Source: Ctena decussata (lineage: Eukaryota; Mollusca; Bivalvia; Lucinida; Lucinidae). From it: a stretch of 64,000 bases of DNA. The stretch lies in assembly GCA_963989385.1 (NCBI GenBank), contig OZ022508.1:35052166-35116165 (forward strand), written 5' to 3'. The position numbers and the translations under genes were made by a program. This document shows positions 32,694 to 45,100 of this stretch, one piece after another. Numbering within the stretch: the first letter of the stretch is position 1; the number at the start of each line of letters is the position of its first letter. The notes under the pieces are model-generated. The model had not been told where the DNA came from. It made no database searches and saw only the letters and a list, made by a program, of their open reading frames with translations.

Positions 32694-33269
32694 AATTATG
32701 TGGGTAATTATACATATATGAAGATCATTCAACATGAATGCAAATAAGTACATTTAGTGACATTTGAAACTAAAAATCTCTGTTACCTTAGAAAGCATAA
32801 GACTCTAGAGACAAGCAGAAAGGTACTTCTAGGATCTTTTTTCTCACTTCTACAGAAAAATATGTCTCTGTGATTCCTTGTTAGAACTATCACTAATACA
32901 GGGCCACAATGTGTGGCTTTTTTTGTTGTTTTTTTATGGCAAATGAACAGAATTTATCTCTTGCAGAATAACCATCAACTAAAATCTGTGGAATTCTATG
33001 CTTAACTTGCCACAAACTAGAATATATACATGTGTATTACAGTGGAGTAACAAATCTGTGTTTGAAAGTCAGTTGTAAATTAGATCATACCACAAGCAGG
33101 GAGCATGTATGATGTATCTGCTTATAATGACCAACAAACCAGCTAATTTGAAAGAGTTTGTCATAAAATCACAGGAAATGCATTTCATTTTCTTTCAAAT
33201 AATCCTGCCAACATAGCTGACTATAATAAGCCATCTATGCTTGATTTTTTTGATGTGGCACCATTAAAT

Positions 33270-33505
33270 GAGATGTGACACTACAAAACCAACAAAGTGG
33301 TTGTGCACCCAGCGCAGCCTCAGATCAGCCTGAGCATCCGCCCAGTCTGATCAGACTCTTTGCTTTGTGGTTAAAGGATAGCTCAGGGTCTTAGTTACCA
33401 CCATGTGGACAGCGAAGACTCCGATCAGACTGGGCAGATGCCCAGGCTGATCTGAGTCTGCACTGGGCATACGACCACTTTGTTAGTTTTGTCATGTTGC
33501 AGCTC
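33270..33505. mobile_element. Foldback MITE family F, copy 6
   Basis: Full-length but diverged ends (GAGATGTGACACTACAAAAC and TTTTGTCATGTTGCAGCTC). The inner arms CTCAGATCAGCCTGAGCATC and CCCAGGCTGATCTGAGTCTG are intact. Confidence 0.82.
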
Positions 33506-33625
33506 AAATATTAAGAAAAGAGTTCTGACAATGTTTGTTTTGACAACAGCATTAGTGCGATAAGACTGATTCGTTGCAAAATAAATCACTGTAACTTTCC
33601 TCTACTTCAATCATTAACCAAACAT

Positions 33626-33699
33626 ATTTGCAGAGGAACATATTTATCACTTGCTTCTAAAATTTTAGAAGCAAGTGATAAGTATGTTCCACTGCAAAT
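33626..33699. repeat. Palindrome with ~36-bp arms
   Basis: ATTTGCAGAGGAACATATTT then ATCACTTGCTTCTAAAA pairs with TTTTAGAAGCAAGTGATAAG then TATGTTCCACTGCAAAT with few mismatches. No coding capacity. Confidence 0.85.
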
Positions 33700-35112
33700 A
33701 TTTCGAATTCCCTCTAGAAAGTTGGCAAGACACTTGGCTTCATTGTACATGTATACCTATAACATACACAAAGCAAAAAGTCATTTAACAAACATGCCAA
33801 ACAAGATACTAACTATATATCAGCAAGTACTTGACTTTATCATAAATAATTTATCAACAGTCATATCAAAATATATCATAGTATCATATTTGTTCCATGT
33901 AACAGAAATTTTCTTTCATCCAAAAAGACTCCAAATGTCTATGTCAGGTGTATTTTGCTATTAGACAAAAGGACTTCTATGATTAAGGCGTGAATTTTCC
34001 CCATGATTAAAAGCTATACGGATCACTGACTTTTGATTTGCATTTATGACTATGACATGTAACTTGCATGACAAATGAATTTTCAAGTGTTTGTGTCTAT
34101 GTAAAGTACGTTAAACATACGTTGACGTTGACGTCATTGTTGAGATTAATTGTAAATTACTCTCAAACTGATCGTTGAAATAATGATTTATTGTATACAT
34201 TTCACCTTATTTTGACTTACATTACTTACATAACAGACAAAACTGGATAGTTTTGACTATATGTATGTGACCTTGACCTCATTTTAAGGTCATGGTACAC
34301 AATATTATCCTTGAACATCACAGTGCTACTGTTGACCATTCTTCTTCTTAGGCTTACTGAGTATCGTTCACCCCCGTGACCCAGCTTCCCACTCATATAT
34401 ATTGCGTACTTGCACCGCATAAGTCTGCTGCATGAAGGAAATGCTGGGTCACGGGGGGGAAAGCACTTGTATTTTAGTTATAGTAAGGCGTTCTCTTTTG
34501 ACCGCTTCGACCGGAAGTATAACTGTGGTTTTGCATGTTTAAATGCCAATCAGGCGTAACGAGAAGAAAACCATTGCTTTTTATTGTGATATGCTTATTT
34601 TTACCATGCATTTATGGCAAAAAGTTATGGAATGAATGACTGATTTCAATATTTTTATTACCTCAAAAAATGAGGTATGCGAAAACCTTGAATTTAGAGT
34701 AGGTAAGTTCAGTCTGGATTATCTCCCCATGTCTTTGGGTCTGAATCACAAATGGTCTGATTTCATACGGTTTACATATTTGTGGAAGCTCTGCTGAGAA
34801 AAATTTGCACACTTTATACTTTTGAAAATTCGTACCTGTCGTGCCGGTCTAATGGGGAAAATCCTCGCCTTAATCATAGAAGTCCTTTGCTTTTCCCAAA
34901 CAATCCCATATAAATCTAGATACATCTTGTAAGACAGAACTCGATTTTTAGGGATTGATTTGGGAAAGAAAAACCCTGTCTTATACATGAATAAACATGA
35001 TATGATTTTGTTTGAAAAGTATTATATAGGAAGCAGCCATTATCATCGGTTTTCACCTATATTTATACATAAAACAACATTAACATACATGTACATGATT
35101 TTGTATTTGTTT
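33700..35112. other. Intergenic / possible MASTL 3' UTR side, no gene seen
   Basis: No supported gene. On the minus strand an AATAAA occurs near 34655, but it is about 1.5 kb beyond the MASTL stop, so I do not assign it as the poly(A) signal. Confidence 0.35.
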
Positions 35113-35123
35113 TTCTGTTAGAT

Positions 35124-35396
35124 TTTTTGACTGATTGATTTGTTGCTTTACGTCCACAGTAAACAGCCATGGTCATGTCGGGAAGGTCAGTTAACCTAAC
35201 CACACTATTCCTGGGCAGGCTTAGACCTCCTACGGGGTTAACCAGTACTAAGTGCACATATTTTCGCCAGTAACTGACAACTGCCCTTCTGAATCAGCTG
35301 AAGGAGAAACGAAAGTATGTGGCCAGACCGGGTATCGAACTGAGGACCTCTGACTTATAAGTCAGGTGCCCTACCGACTGCGCTACGCGGCCCGGC
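35124..35396 (-). mobile_element. SINE family 1 (tRNA-Thr-like head), copy 1
   Basis: Flanked by the 11-bp target duplication TTCTGTTAGAT (35113..35123 and 35397..35407). The minus strand starts with a tRNA-like head carrying GTAGCGCAGTCGGTAGGGCA and GTTCGATACCCGG (A and B boxes), then the family body (TTTCGTTTCTCCTTC, GTTAACTGACC, GTTTACTGTGGACG). The anticodon loop reads CTTATAA, unlike CTCGTAA in the other copies. Confidence 0.85.
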
Positions 35397-36138
35397 TTCT
35401 GTTAGATAGGTGCATTTTGGAATCAAAGATGAATGATATAATGACGGGGAGAAAAGTGTCACCGTAACATTACGTACAACAAAACAATGAATATTTGGGT
35501 TAGCCTGCATATCAATGCAGTCTGAAATTATTTTTCAGCAACTTCGTAATTCTTCCCAATCATTGTGTACATGTATTTTTATCTAAGTGCTCTGCAATAA
35601 CATAACTGATATCATGTGAAAAGGGACCTTTAGCCATGAGCATACAGCAACTGCTAAAATCAGCCTGTGCATTTGATCACAATCTTAAATTTTTCATTTC
35701 CAGATACCAAAGGGTCCTCAGCTTGAATATGCTTAAAGTAAAATTTTGGATCAGACTGTATAGATGTGCAAGCTGATCTGAGTCTTGTCTGTTTGCACTT
35801 CTTATAGGTACCTTTTCTTGCAATGCAAATCACACATGTTTCTTGGGCACATTAGTAGTACCACCCTGGGCCCAGTTGTTCAAAGCATTGTTAGCCTAAC
35901 AAGCTCATTAAGAGGTCAACTCGTTAAGTGTTTTACAACTTTATAACCAAACACACTGATATTTTTTGTTTAAAATATGTGAGAAGCTTTTGCAGTGCAA
36001 CCAGGCCCAGGTGTGCAAATTGTCATCAAAGCCACCAACATACTTTTTTCTTTTCAGAAAAACCAAAGGTATCAAATTTCTCTCCAATTGTTAAGCTGAC
36101 CTGGTATTCTGGTACTCTCATTTCTTGCTTCATGTCTG

Positions 36139-36185
36139 TTAGAAATCCACTTCTGATACAAACAGGTCATGCAGCTGGTTTCTGG
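36139..36185 (-). CDS. MASTL: MASTL exon 10 (last), C-terminal tail and stop
   Basis: The acceptor TTTTTGCAG is followed by CC, completing the Ala codon begun in exon 9. The peptide is (A)[14 protein letters not shown] and then TAA at 36139..36141. It aligns without gaps with the vertebrate tail, and the Ser five residues from the end falls at the position of the known tail phosphosite. The exon is too short for ORF callers to find. Confidence 0.88.
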
Positions 36186-39100
36186 CTGCAAAAAGGAAAG
36201 AAAGAAAATGATTAGTAAAAGAATTTCATGGACTATAGTGTCTCAAATGCCTGGCCGTTGTAAAACTTGATAAAAGTTTATCATCTTGCCCTGATTGCCA
36301 TCAACACTAACGGAAACCTGTGAACAGCAGCACTAATGTTTTGTTATCTGCTAGAAGCAGGCAGGCCAAAAATGATCTGTCAGCATTCAGGATAGCTTGG
36401 CTGTCCATGCCATGCCCATCCCCTGAAAAACTTTAAAGAAACTTTAGCATACAGGCATTTTAGTAAGTGCAACAGCTCTTCCCATACTTTTGTAGTTAAA
36501 GGTAGGTTCCTGTACTAGCGATAACAATTATGTCCACAAAATTATTTCGTCTTTTTCTGAGCAGTATTGAATTCTCTTATTTTTCTGAATTTGTTGCTAC
36601 TGAGAAACTCGTCAGATGTTGAAGAAAATAGCCGTTTTCCCTTTTGGTTTATTTTCTTGCGTTGGAATTCCAGTTCTAAAAATAACTATGTTTATTATGT
36701 CTATAAGTGCGCAATTTCTGATGCCATTCTCCAAAGGTCAATTTTCCCTTGTCGTGAGCTCTCCTAGAGGTCCTGGCATGGTGGATGGGTTAAAACTATC
36801 CCAAAATGCAATGCAGCATGACCTCAGCTGCGTTATCTATTTTTGGGGCGAACAAAAAATAGCGCTAACTGGTGTGCGAAGCAGAGTTAGGAAATCCCTT
36901 GCAAAACAACTTTTCTAATATTTTTTTGATTTACACTTTTTAGTGAAACTTATTCATTCCCTTTTATAAGTGCTTTCCAACAACTTGGATGAAAGATCAT
37001 CAAAATTATGATGCATTCCAAAGTACAGGAACCTACCTTTAAGCTAAAACGGACACTTGAATGCATTTCCTAATGATTTTGCACCAATATTTCAGCTTAT
37101 CAAAATTCCCTTCACCGCAATGAAATCTGTAGAAGTCGGAAATCAGCCTAGATAAATGCTATACGGATGTTCCAGAATATGAATATATATATATAGCATA
37201 CCATAAAATAGCAACTGTGACCTTGACCCTACCAATAAACAAGCTGATTTATTTTAACAGAAATTCAGACAATACCTTCAAAGTAGCTAGTGTCTGTGAC
37301 ATCTTCTGGTTGTGGAATAAAAGGTGCTTCCATCTCTAGAAGGTTATGCCAGTCAATATCTTTAAAGGCTGCCATTTTCCTAACAGCTGTTGACAGAATG
37401 AGAAAATTTATAACATGCTGTATTGTATGGGACAGAAAAGCCAAGGCAGTGTAGGCTCTGATCAGACTGCTTCTAAAGAGCAGTCTGATCAGGGCCTGCA
37501 TTGTTTGCTAATCTTCCAACAAAGTTTCGACAAACTGCCAGATAGTGATGGGTGGGTATCTAGTAGTTTTATGGCCTTTTACAGCACAATTTCAGTCATA
37601 TAAAGTTGATAGGAGGTCAATAATAAACTAGAAATGTTTTTCAGCGAAAAACTGATGCCCCCCCCACAGCCCATTTCCCATCCCCTCTAATGAATAAAAA
37701 GCCTGAACAAGTAAAATATCAAGGCAAGTTTGGTGAAAATCCATCCACTGGTTCTTAAGAAATCCTACATAGATGACTATGACCTTGAAAATGAGGTCAA
37801 GGTCACCAAAATCAAATCACCTCTTAAACTTGTCCAAATGATGTATCAATGAAAGTTTGGTGAAATTCCATCCATGGGTTCAGGAGATATAGTAGGTACA
37901 AGAAAATGTCATGTAAGTCCTCCAGTGACCTTGAATATAAGATCAAGGTCACCAAAATCTAATCAGCTCTGCAAGAATGATGAAATTTCATCCATTGGTT
38001 CAGGAAATTTAGTGGGTGCAAGAAATTGTCATCTAAGTTCTCCAGTGACCTTGCAAATGAGGTCAAGGTCACCAAAATCTGATCACCTCTTAAATTTGTC
38101 GCAATGATGTATCCCTGAAACTTTGGAGAAATTCCATTTATTGGTTCAGGAGATATAGTGGTTACAAGGAATTGTCATCTAAGTTCTCCAGCGACCTTGA
38201 AAATGAGGCAAAGGTCACCAAAACTTAATCAGCTATTAAACTTATCCCAATAATGTATCCATGCCAGTTTGGTATAATTTCATCCATTGGTTCAGGAGAT
38301 ATAGTGGGTACAAGAAATTGTCATCTAAGTCTTCCAGAGACCTTGAAAATGAAGTCAAGGTCACAAAAATCTAACCAGCTCTTTAACTTGTTCCAATGAT
38401 GTATCTATGCAAGTTTGGTGAAATTCCATCCATTGGTTCAAGAGATATCACTGGTACAAGAAATTTTCATCTAAGTCCTCCAGTGACCTTGAAAATGAGG
38501 TCAAGGTCACCAAAACCTAATCACCTCTTAAACTTGTCCCAATGACGTATCCATGCCAGTTTGGTGAAATTCCATCAATAGGTTCAGGAGATATAGTGGT
38601 TACAAGAAATTGTCATCTAAGGCCGGGCCGGGTAGCGCAATCGGTAGGGCACCTGACTCGTAAGTCAGAGGTCCTGGGTTCGAATCCCGGTCTGGCCACA
38701 TACTTTCGTTTCTCCTTCCGCTGATTCAAGAAGGGCAGTTGTCAGTTACTGGCGAAAGTATGTGCACATAGTACTGGTTAACCGCTTATGAGGTCTAAGC
38801 CTGCCCAGGAATAGTGTGGTTAGGTTAACTGACCGTCCCGACATGACCTTAGCTGTTTACCGTGGACGTTAAGCATCAAATCAACCAACCAAAAAATCTA
38901 AGTCCTCCAGTGACCTTGAAAATGAGGTCAAGGTCACCAAAATCTAATCAGCTCTTAAACTTGACCCAATAATGTATCCATGCAAGTTTGGTGAAATTCC
39001 ATCCATTGGTTCAAGAGATATTGTGCATACAAAAAATCTGTGACAGGGACACTGACACCGAAGCCCGGGATCCGCACTGAAAACAATATGTCCCCCCTCA

Positions 39101-42100
39101 CCTTTGGTGGGGGGACATAATGACTGTGTCCAATGGAGCTTATTTATGAGTGCAAAGAATTCAGCCACTGGGATTCTAACTTGGACCTCAAGCTTAGCAG
39201 GCCCGTGCATCACTAAGCTATGAGCCAGATAGAACAAGAGCTTTGCAAGCGGTGAATAATATGTGTCATGAAGGAGTTACAGAATGAACAAGATTGTTTA
39301 CAAAAAGATGGACAGACAGACAAACAGGGGCAACAACTCCGTAATTAATGACTGCAACTTAACACATCAAGCCCTATTAGAAAACCAACCTGAAGACCAA
39401 TGGTCCTGTAGCTCACCTGACATCTTCTGGCAACAGACACAATTTGTCAATTCCCTCATTTGTTACAAATTTGAAATCAGTGGCTTATAAGGGGTGCGTA
39501 TTTTAATGACCTTGAGCAAAGTTAAAAAAAATGAGATTGACCACTGATGACCTTATGTCTTCATATATAATCATTTAGTTAACCATATTTTCCAATTATT
39601 ATATCTAGGCTTAAAAAGTTTCCATGAAACCAACTGTTTAAGCATTTTCCTGTATAAAAGCAAAAATACCAAAATTGACCTTGCCATATATTAGGTCAAG
39701 GTCAATGCACAGTCATGATTTGTACAAACTATGATGGGCCTGAGTCCCAAATGCTACATACCATGCCACAAGGTCATTGGGCCTTTGGTTCTGTAGAAGA
39801 TTTTTGAAGGGTTTTTACTATATATGGGCATGGTGGCCATCTTGGTCAAAGTTGAACAAAGTTTGGTTCTTTTGACCCAGTGAAGCTCCATATGAAATAT
39901 AGCTTCAAACAGCCCAGGGGCTTCAGAGAAGAAGATTTTTGAAATTGTTGACAGGCAACAAAATCTCAGTGACCCTGAACAAAAGTCAAAGAATGACCTT
40001 GACCTTTATCAACATAACATCTTCATTTGCTCATTTAGTAAACCATACAGCTTGGACCAAACTTTTTTTTCTAATTTTGCAGGTGTATGGAAACTACGGA
40101 TGGATAGATGACTTGCTATTTTACGTCTCTTTTTCAGCAGTATTTCAGTCACATCAGGACGATGAGAGTGCTAATGGCAGGCTACGTGCAATGGAACCCT
40201 GTTTACTGTTGAAAAGATTTCTGCCTCCATCAAATCAACCTGGACCATTAGCTTAGCAGGCCAGCATGTAACCCACTGATCTACCAAGGCTCCATTTTGC
40301 ACACATAAACTGTGGTCTGCTTGTATGGCACTTTAAAGAGTTAATAAAAGGCCATTGGCCAAGTGTCACCCGACGTTTGAAATGTGTCACAAACTGCAGC
40401 CCTTTATTCCGTTTCAGGGTAACTGTATGGCCCAAACAAGAAAATATGTGTATTACAGAACCTGGCAATCAAATAATAACTGAAGCATAAGCAGAGACTT
40501 TTTTCCCAACTACTTGGCCTCTATGAGGTTATAAAATACTTAAGTTCAGAAAGGAGCATACATGAGTAAAATCAGGTTACTGAAACTTTAGTCCCTTACA
40601 GATTGCCCAAAACATCAAGAATGTATACCCAATAACAAATAACAAGGGCCATAATCCTGCTAAAATGAATCTCATAACTAGAATTGTTTTTCTACGAAAA
40701 AACAGATGTCTCCCCCCTTTTTGATGTCAAAAGGATCAGTCATTAAGACGCCAAGGGAAAAACAATATGTTTCCCTACCCTGAAGCAGGGATTCATAATA
40801 AGTAAAAAGTATAAATGCAAGAGTTATAGTTGTTATGCTCTGCATGTCATGTAATGTTGACTGATATTCATATTTAGTTTTTGTCAAAAAATATAAATGC
40901 AAGAGTTACAGTGCTCTGCACGTGGTCTATTTATATGTTGACTGATATTTGTATGAAGTTTCATGAATATAGCTTAAACGGTTTTCAAGTTATAGAGCTT
41001 AGACGATTGAGACACGATTTTGTGAATGACAAAGTTCCAAGGGAAATAACTCAAATAGTATAAATGCTGTGCTCTGCAGGTTGTCTAGTGTTGACTGACA
41101 ATTGTATGAAGTTTCGTGAATATAGCTTGTCCGGTTTTCAAGTAATAAAGCGATTGAGACACGATTTTGTGACTGACAAAGGTCCAAGGGAAATAACTCA
41201 AGAAGTATAAATGCAAGAGTTATGGTTCTTGCACTATGCAATTCTTCTAATATTGATTGATATTTGTATGAAGTTTCGTGAATATAGCTTGAATGGTTTT
41301 CAAGTTATAGAGCAGACACGACTGAGACACGATTTTGTGACTGACAAAGTTCTAAGGGAAATAACTCAAATAGTATAAATGCTAAAGTTATGGTTCTTGC
41401 ATTCTGCATGTCGTCTGATGTTGATTGATATTTGTATGAACTTTCATGAATATAGCTTGAATGGTTTTAAAGTTATAGATGGACTCGACTGAGACGCAAT
41501 TTTGTAATGGACAAAGCTCCAAGGGAAATAACTCAAAAAGTATAAATGCCAGAGTTACCATTTGTGCACTCTGCACATCGCCTCATGTTGATTGATATTT
41601 GTATGAAGTTTCGTGAATAAAGCTTGAGCAGTTTTCAAGTTATAGAGCGGACACAATTGAAACACAATTTTGTGATGGACTAAGTTCCAAGGGAAATAAC
41701 TCAAAAAGTATAAATGCCAGAGTTACCATTCTTGCACTCTGCACATCGTCTCATGTTGATTGATATTTATATGAAGTTTCCCGAATATAGCTTGAGCGGT
41801 TTTCAAGTTATAGAACGGACACGATTTGTGACAGACAGACAGACAGACAGACGCCCGGGGAAAAACAATATGTCTCCCGACCCTAAAGGGGGGAGACATA
41901 ATAATGAACAATGCAATAATGAAAATTCAGCCCATTAATATGAATAGTTCTGGAGTTATCCCTTTACCTTTAAGTGAATATCTATTATCTATGAAAGGGG
42001 AATAACTCTGTCACCTATCAATTTAGCACATCCCAACAATAATCAGAATAATCAATTCACCAAATTCTAAAAGCATACCAAATTTCAGCTCTCTAGGTCA

Positions 42101-45100
42101 AACGGTTCAAAAGATGGAAAATTGCCAAAAATGACAAAGGGCCATAACTTTGTAAATAAAAGGACAATCATAATTCCAAAATCACATGCACATCTTCAGT
42201 TCATGATAAAACTTTCTGCACAATTTCAAGACAATCTGATATCAGATGTGGCAAGAGTTGCGGGGACAAGGTCCAAGTCAGCAAGGGCCGTAAATCCATC
42301 AAAAATGGCCGAAACAAAAATAAAAAACCACATGCACATCTTCATATCATAAGAACATAATCTGTAAAATTTCAAATCAATCCGATGAAAGACATAGGAG
42401 GAGTTGCGGGGACAAAATTTCAGACTAACGGACGGAAGGACGGACGGAAGGACGGACGGATGGACGCACACACGGACGGACGAGGGTCATTTCTATAGTC
42501 CCCCTCCGCCTTTGTCGGGTGACAATTACCTCTAGCACCAGGCCTGTCTGAAATCTCCACTGTCAGTAGAGCATCAATGGCATTCTGGGCCTCTTGTGAC
42601 AAGGCCTCATCTCCTTCTGGCCATGGTATGTCTATCAAAATAAAATAAGATTGTAAGTCTATGTTAGACACAATACAGAGTTGCCACTTATCATCCACTA
42701 CAAAATTCTAAGAATTATCCCTAATTTTCCCTAACATTTAACAGTTTTCCACACCCTTTTACAGATTCAAAAGTTGATTTTACTCTTTAATTTGATAGTG
42801 TTAAGTGTATCACAAGTAAATTGGGGGCTTCTCTCAAAGGAAAGAATTTGCTCCCTTGGAGAGCAAATTCTTTCCTTCATGAGTACCCCCCCCCCTCCTC
42901 GTGGGAGGTCTGCTTGGAATTTCACAACACAAAGTATGTTCTTTCCCCTTGAACAAAATCAGTGTATTTTCTAATTTTCTAAGACTGTCTGGGCCAATAA
43001 TTTTCAAATTCTGACTTTTCCCTGACTTTTCAAGTCCTTTCCAGAGTTCCCTGACCAAACATAAAATCCCCTAAGTCTTCCATTACCTGGAAAAAAATCA
43101 TTTTCCAGATTTTTTCCCTGATTGTAGCAAGCTTGCAATATTCACCCTTTCCATCAATTTTCCTTAAAGAACCCATCTGATGCAACTGTCTTCATCCCCA
43201 CTTGTCATGACATCAAACTAACCTCATGATAACTAAGCAAGGTTGGGTGAGAAATACCAATTCGGGAATTCCCAGTGGAATTTACCGCTAATTACTGTCC
43301 AGGGAAATACTCTAAATTGGCAAAGTGGGAAATATGAAATTTTAGAGCTGTATTAGCGAGTGAACATTCTGTCATGTTTCTATTGATTTCAGTTGAAAGT
43401 AGCAGTTTGCTTGTCATATATACGCAGATTATGGAAATAAAATTGTAATCATGCAAGAGGAAGCAGTAGATGACGCTTGATATTACAACTGTTATGATAT
43501 TTAAGAAAACTGCATTTTATATTCTAATTTATATATACTGTACATGTAAATAACAGGCTGACAAATCCTTATCTATCATTTTAACAGTGTTCAAGTGTAG
43601 TCAAGGATTTGTCAGTCTGTTATAGTATATATGATCCCTATTATGAAGGTAGGCAAAAATGAAAATTGCAGAGTTTCTTCCCCTGAATGTGTACTCATCT
43701 ACCTTACAGTGACTAAGTCTGCAATTATGACCATTTAATTATGACCATTTTCCGAAAAATTTAATTTTCATTTTAAATCATTTGTAAAAGTAGAATTAAG
43801 TTATGCTTCCACAATAAATCTGTTCACTACAGCTGAAAACTGCATGGAAAAGTGAATAATCTTTATGAAAACAGGTGTTTTTCTCTTGTTGGTAATTATT
43901 TACATCCCTCCATAAATTCTAGACAGTTGATTTTTAACATAAATGCTGTTGTTCTGATAGTGATAATTTGTTAAGGTTTACGATACTGGTGAAATGTATA
44001 CCCGCATTTTAGCTATATTACTGTGTTCTTACAAATTAGAAACATTAATTCTAAAAATAAAAGATCAGAAGTTACAGACTTTGCAGCTTTCTCTAATTTC
44101 TGTAATTATCCTAAAACTTGAATATTTGATCTAACTATCTGAAGGTTTATCATGCTAAGCAGAATGGCAAACAATGTAGGCCCAGATCAGAATGCTCCTA
44201 TAGGAGCATTCTGATCAGGGACTACATTTTTGCTCATGAACTTATACACCAATACATGTACCGTATACATCCTATTAAAAGTCCCAGAGGGGTTGCATTT
44301 TGTGACAGTGGGGCGTTATTTAAAGCCTAAAGTGTAGTAAATCAGCCACTGCCAAAATACCTGTAACAGTATTAAGGTGATTGGATATATTTTCAGAGGA
44401 ACATTTCTACTATTATGCCTCCCTTCTCAGTAGGAGCCAACTCTTAAAAGGAAGAATTTGCTCCTCTAGGAGCAAAGTCTTTCCTTTAAGAATAGACCTG
44501 ATTTCAAAGAGCTACTTTATCCAGAGAAGCGAACATGATGCAAGTTGCTATAGCAATATTTTTCAGAAAAGAAGCAGGGGGTGTTTATTAGGATTAATAC
44601 AGTATTTCTGTTCATTTTGGTTGTACAATACCTCTTCTAAGAATATTTTCAAACACAAGATCCGGTGTCTGGTCGTTGAATGGTGGTACTCCAGTCAGGA
44701 ACTCAAATAAGCAAACACCAAGGGCCCACCAGTCCACCTCTTTACCTAGTAACAAGATAACAATTTTACAACAATTTATCATTAAACACTCAAAAACATT
44801 TCATAAGCACAAGTTTAACAATTTGCACCAAACTTTGGCTATTTTTAGCTTGCCTGAACGAAAGTTCAGGAAGAGCTATTGTTGTCACCCTGGCGTCGGC
44901 GTCCGCGTCCGAAATGGATGTTTTTGTTAAAGTTTTTTTATGTGATGGGCAATGCGCTGCAGGCGAGCTATCCTGTACGCGGACAGGTCTTGTTTCTAGT
45001 GTGTTCACAAGAGCTCCATTTAAGGGGCTATATTATAGCTCTTTTGTTTCATTCAATACCCTCGTAGACACACTGTGCACACTTCCTTCCAGCATTTACC

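Noticed and set aside
38622..38697. Functional tRNA-Thr gene
   Set aside because: It has internal promoter boxes but an extra anticodon-stem base, a SINE body, a tail and target duplications; it is the SINE head. The same applies at 48208 and 35396.
40999..41911. Minus ORFs with [14 protein letters not shown] as membrane proteins
   Set aside because: Translations of the 150-bp array in element 40678..41903.
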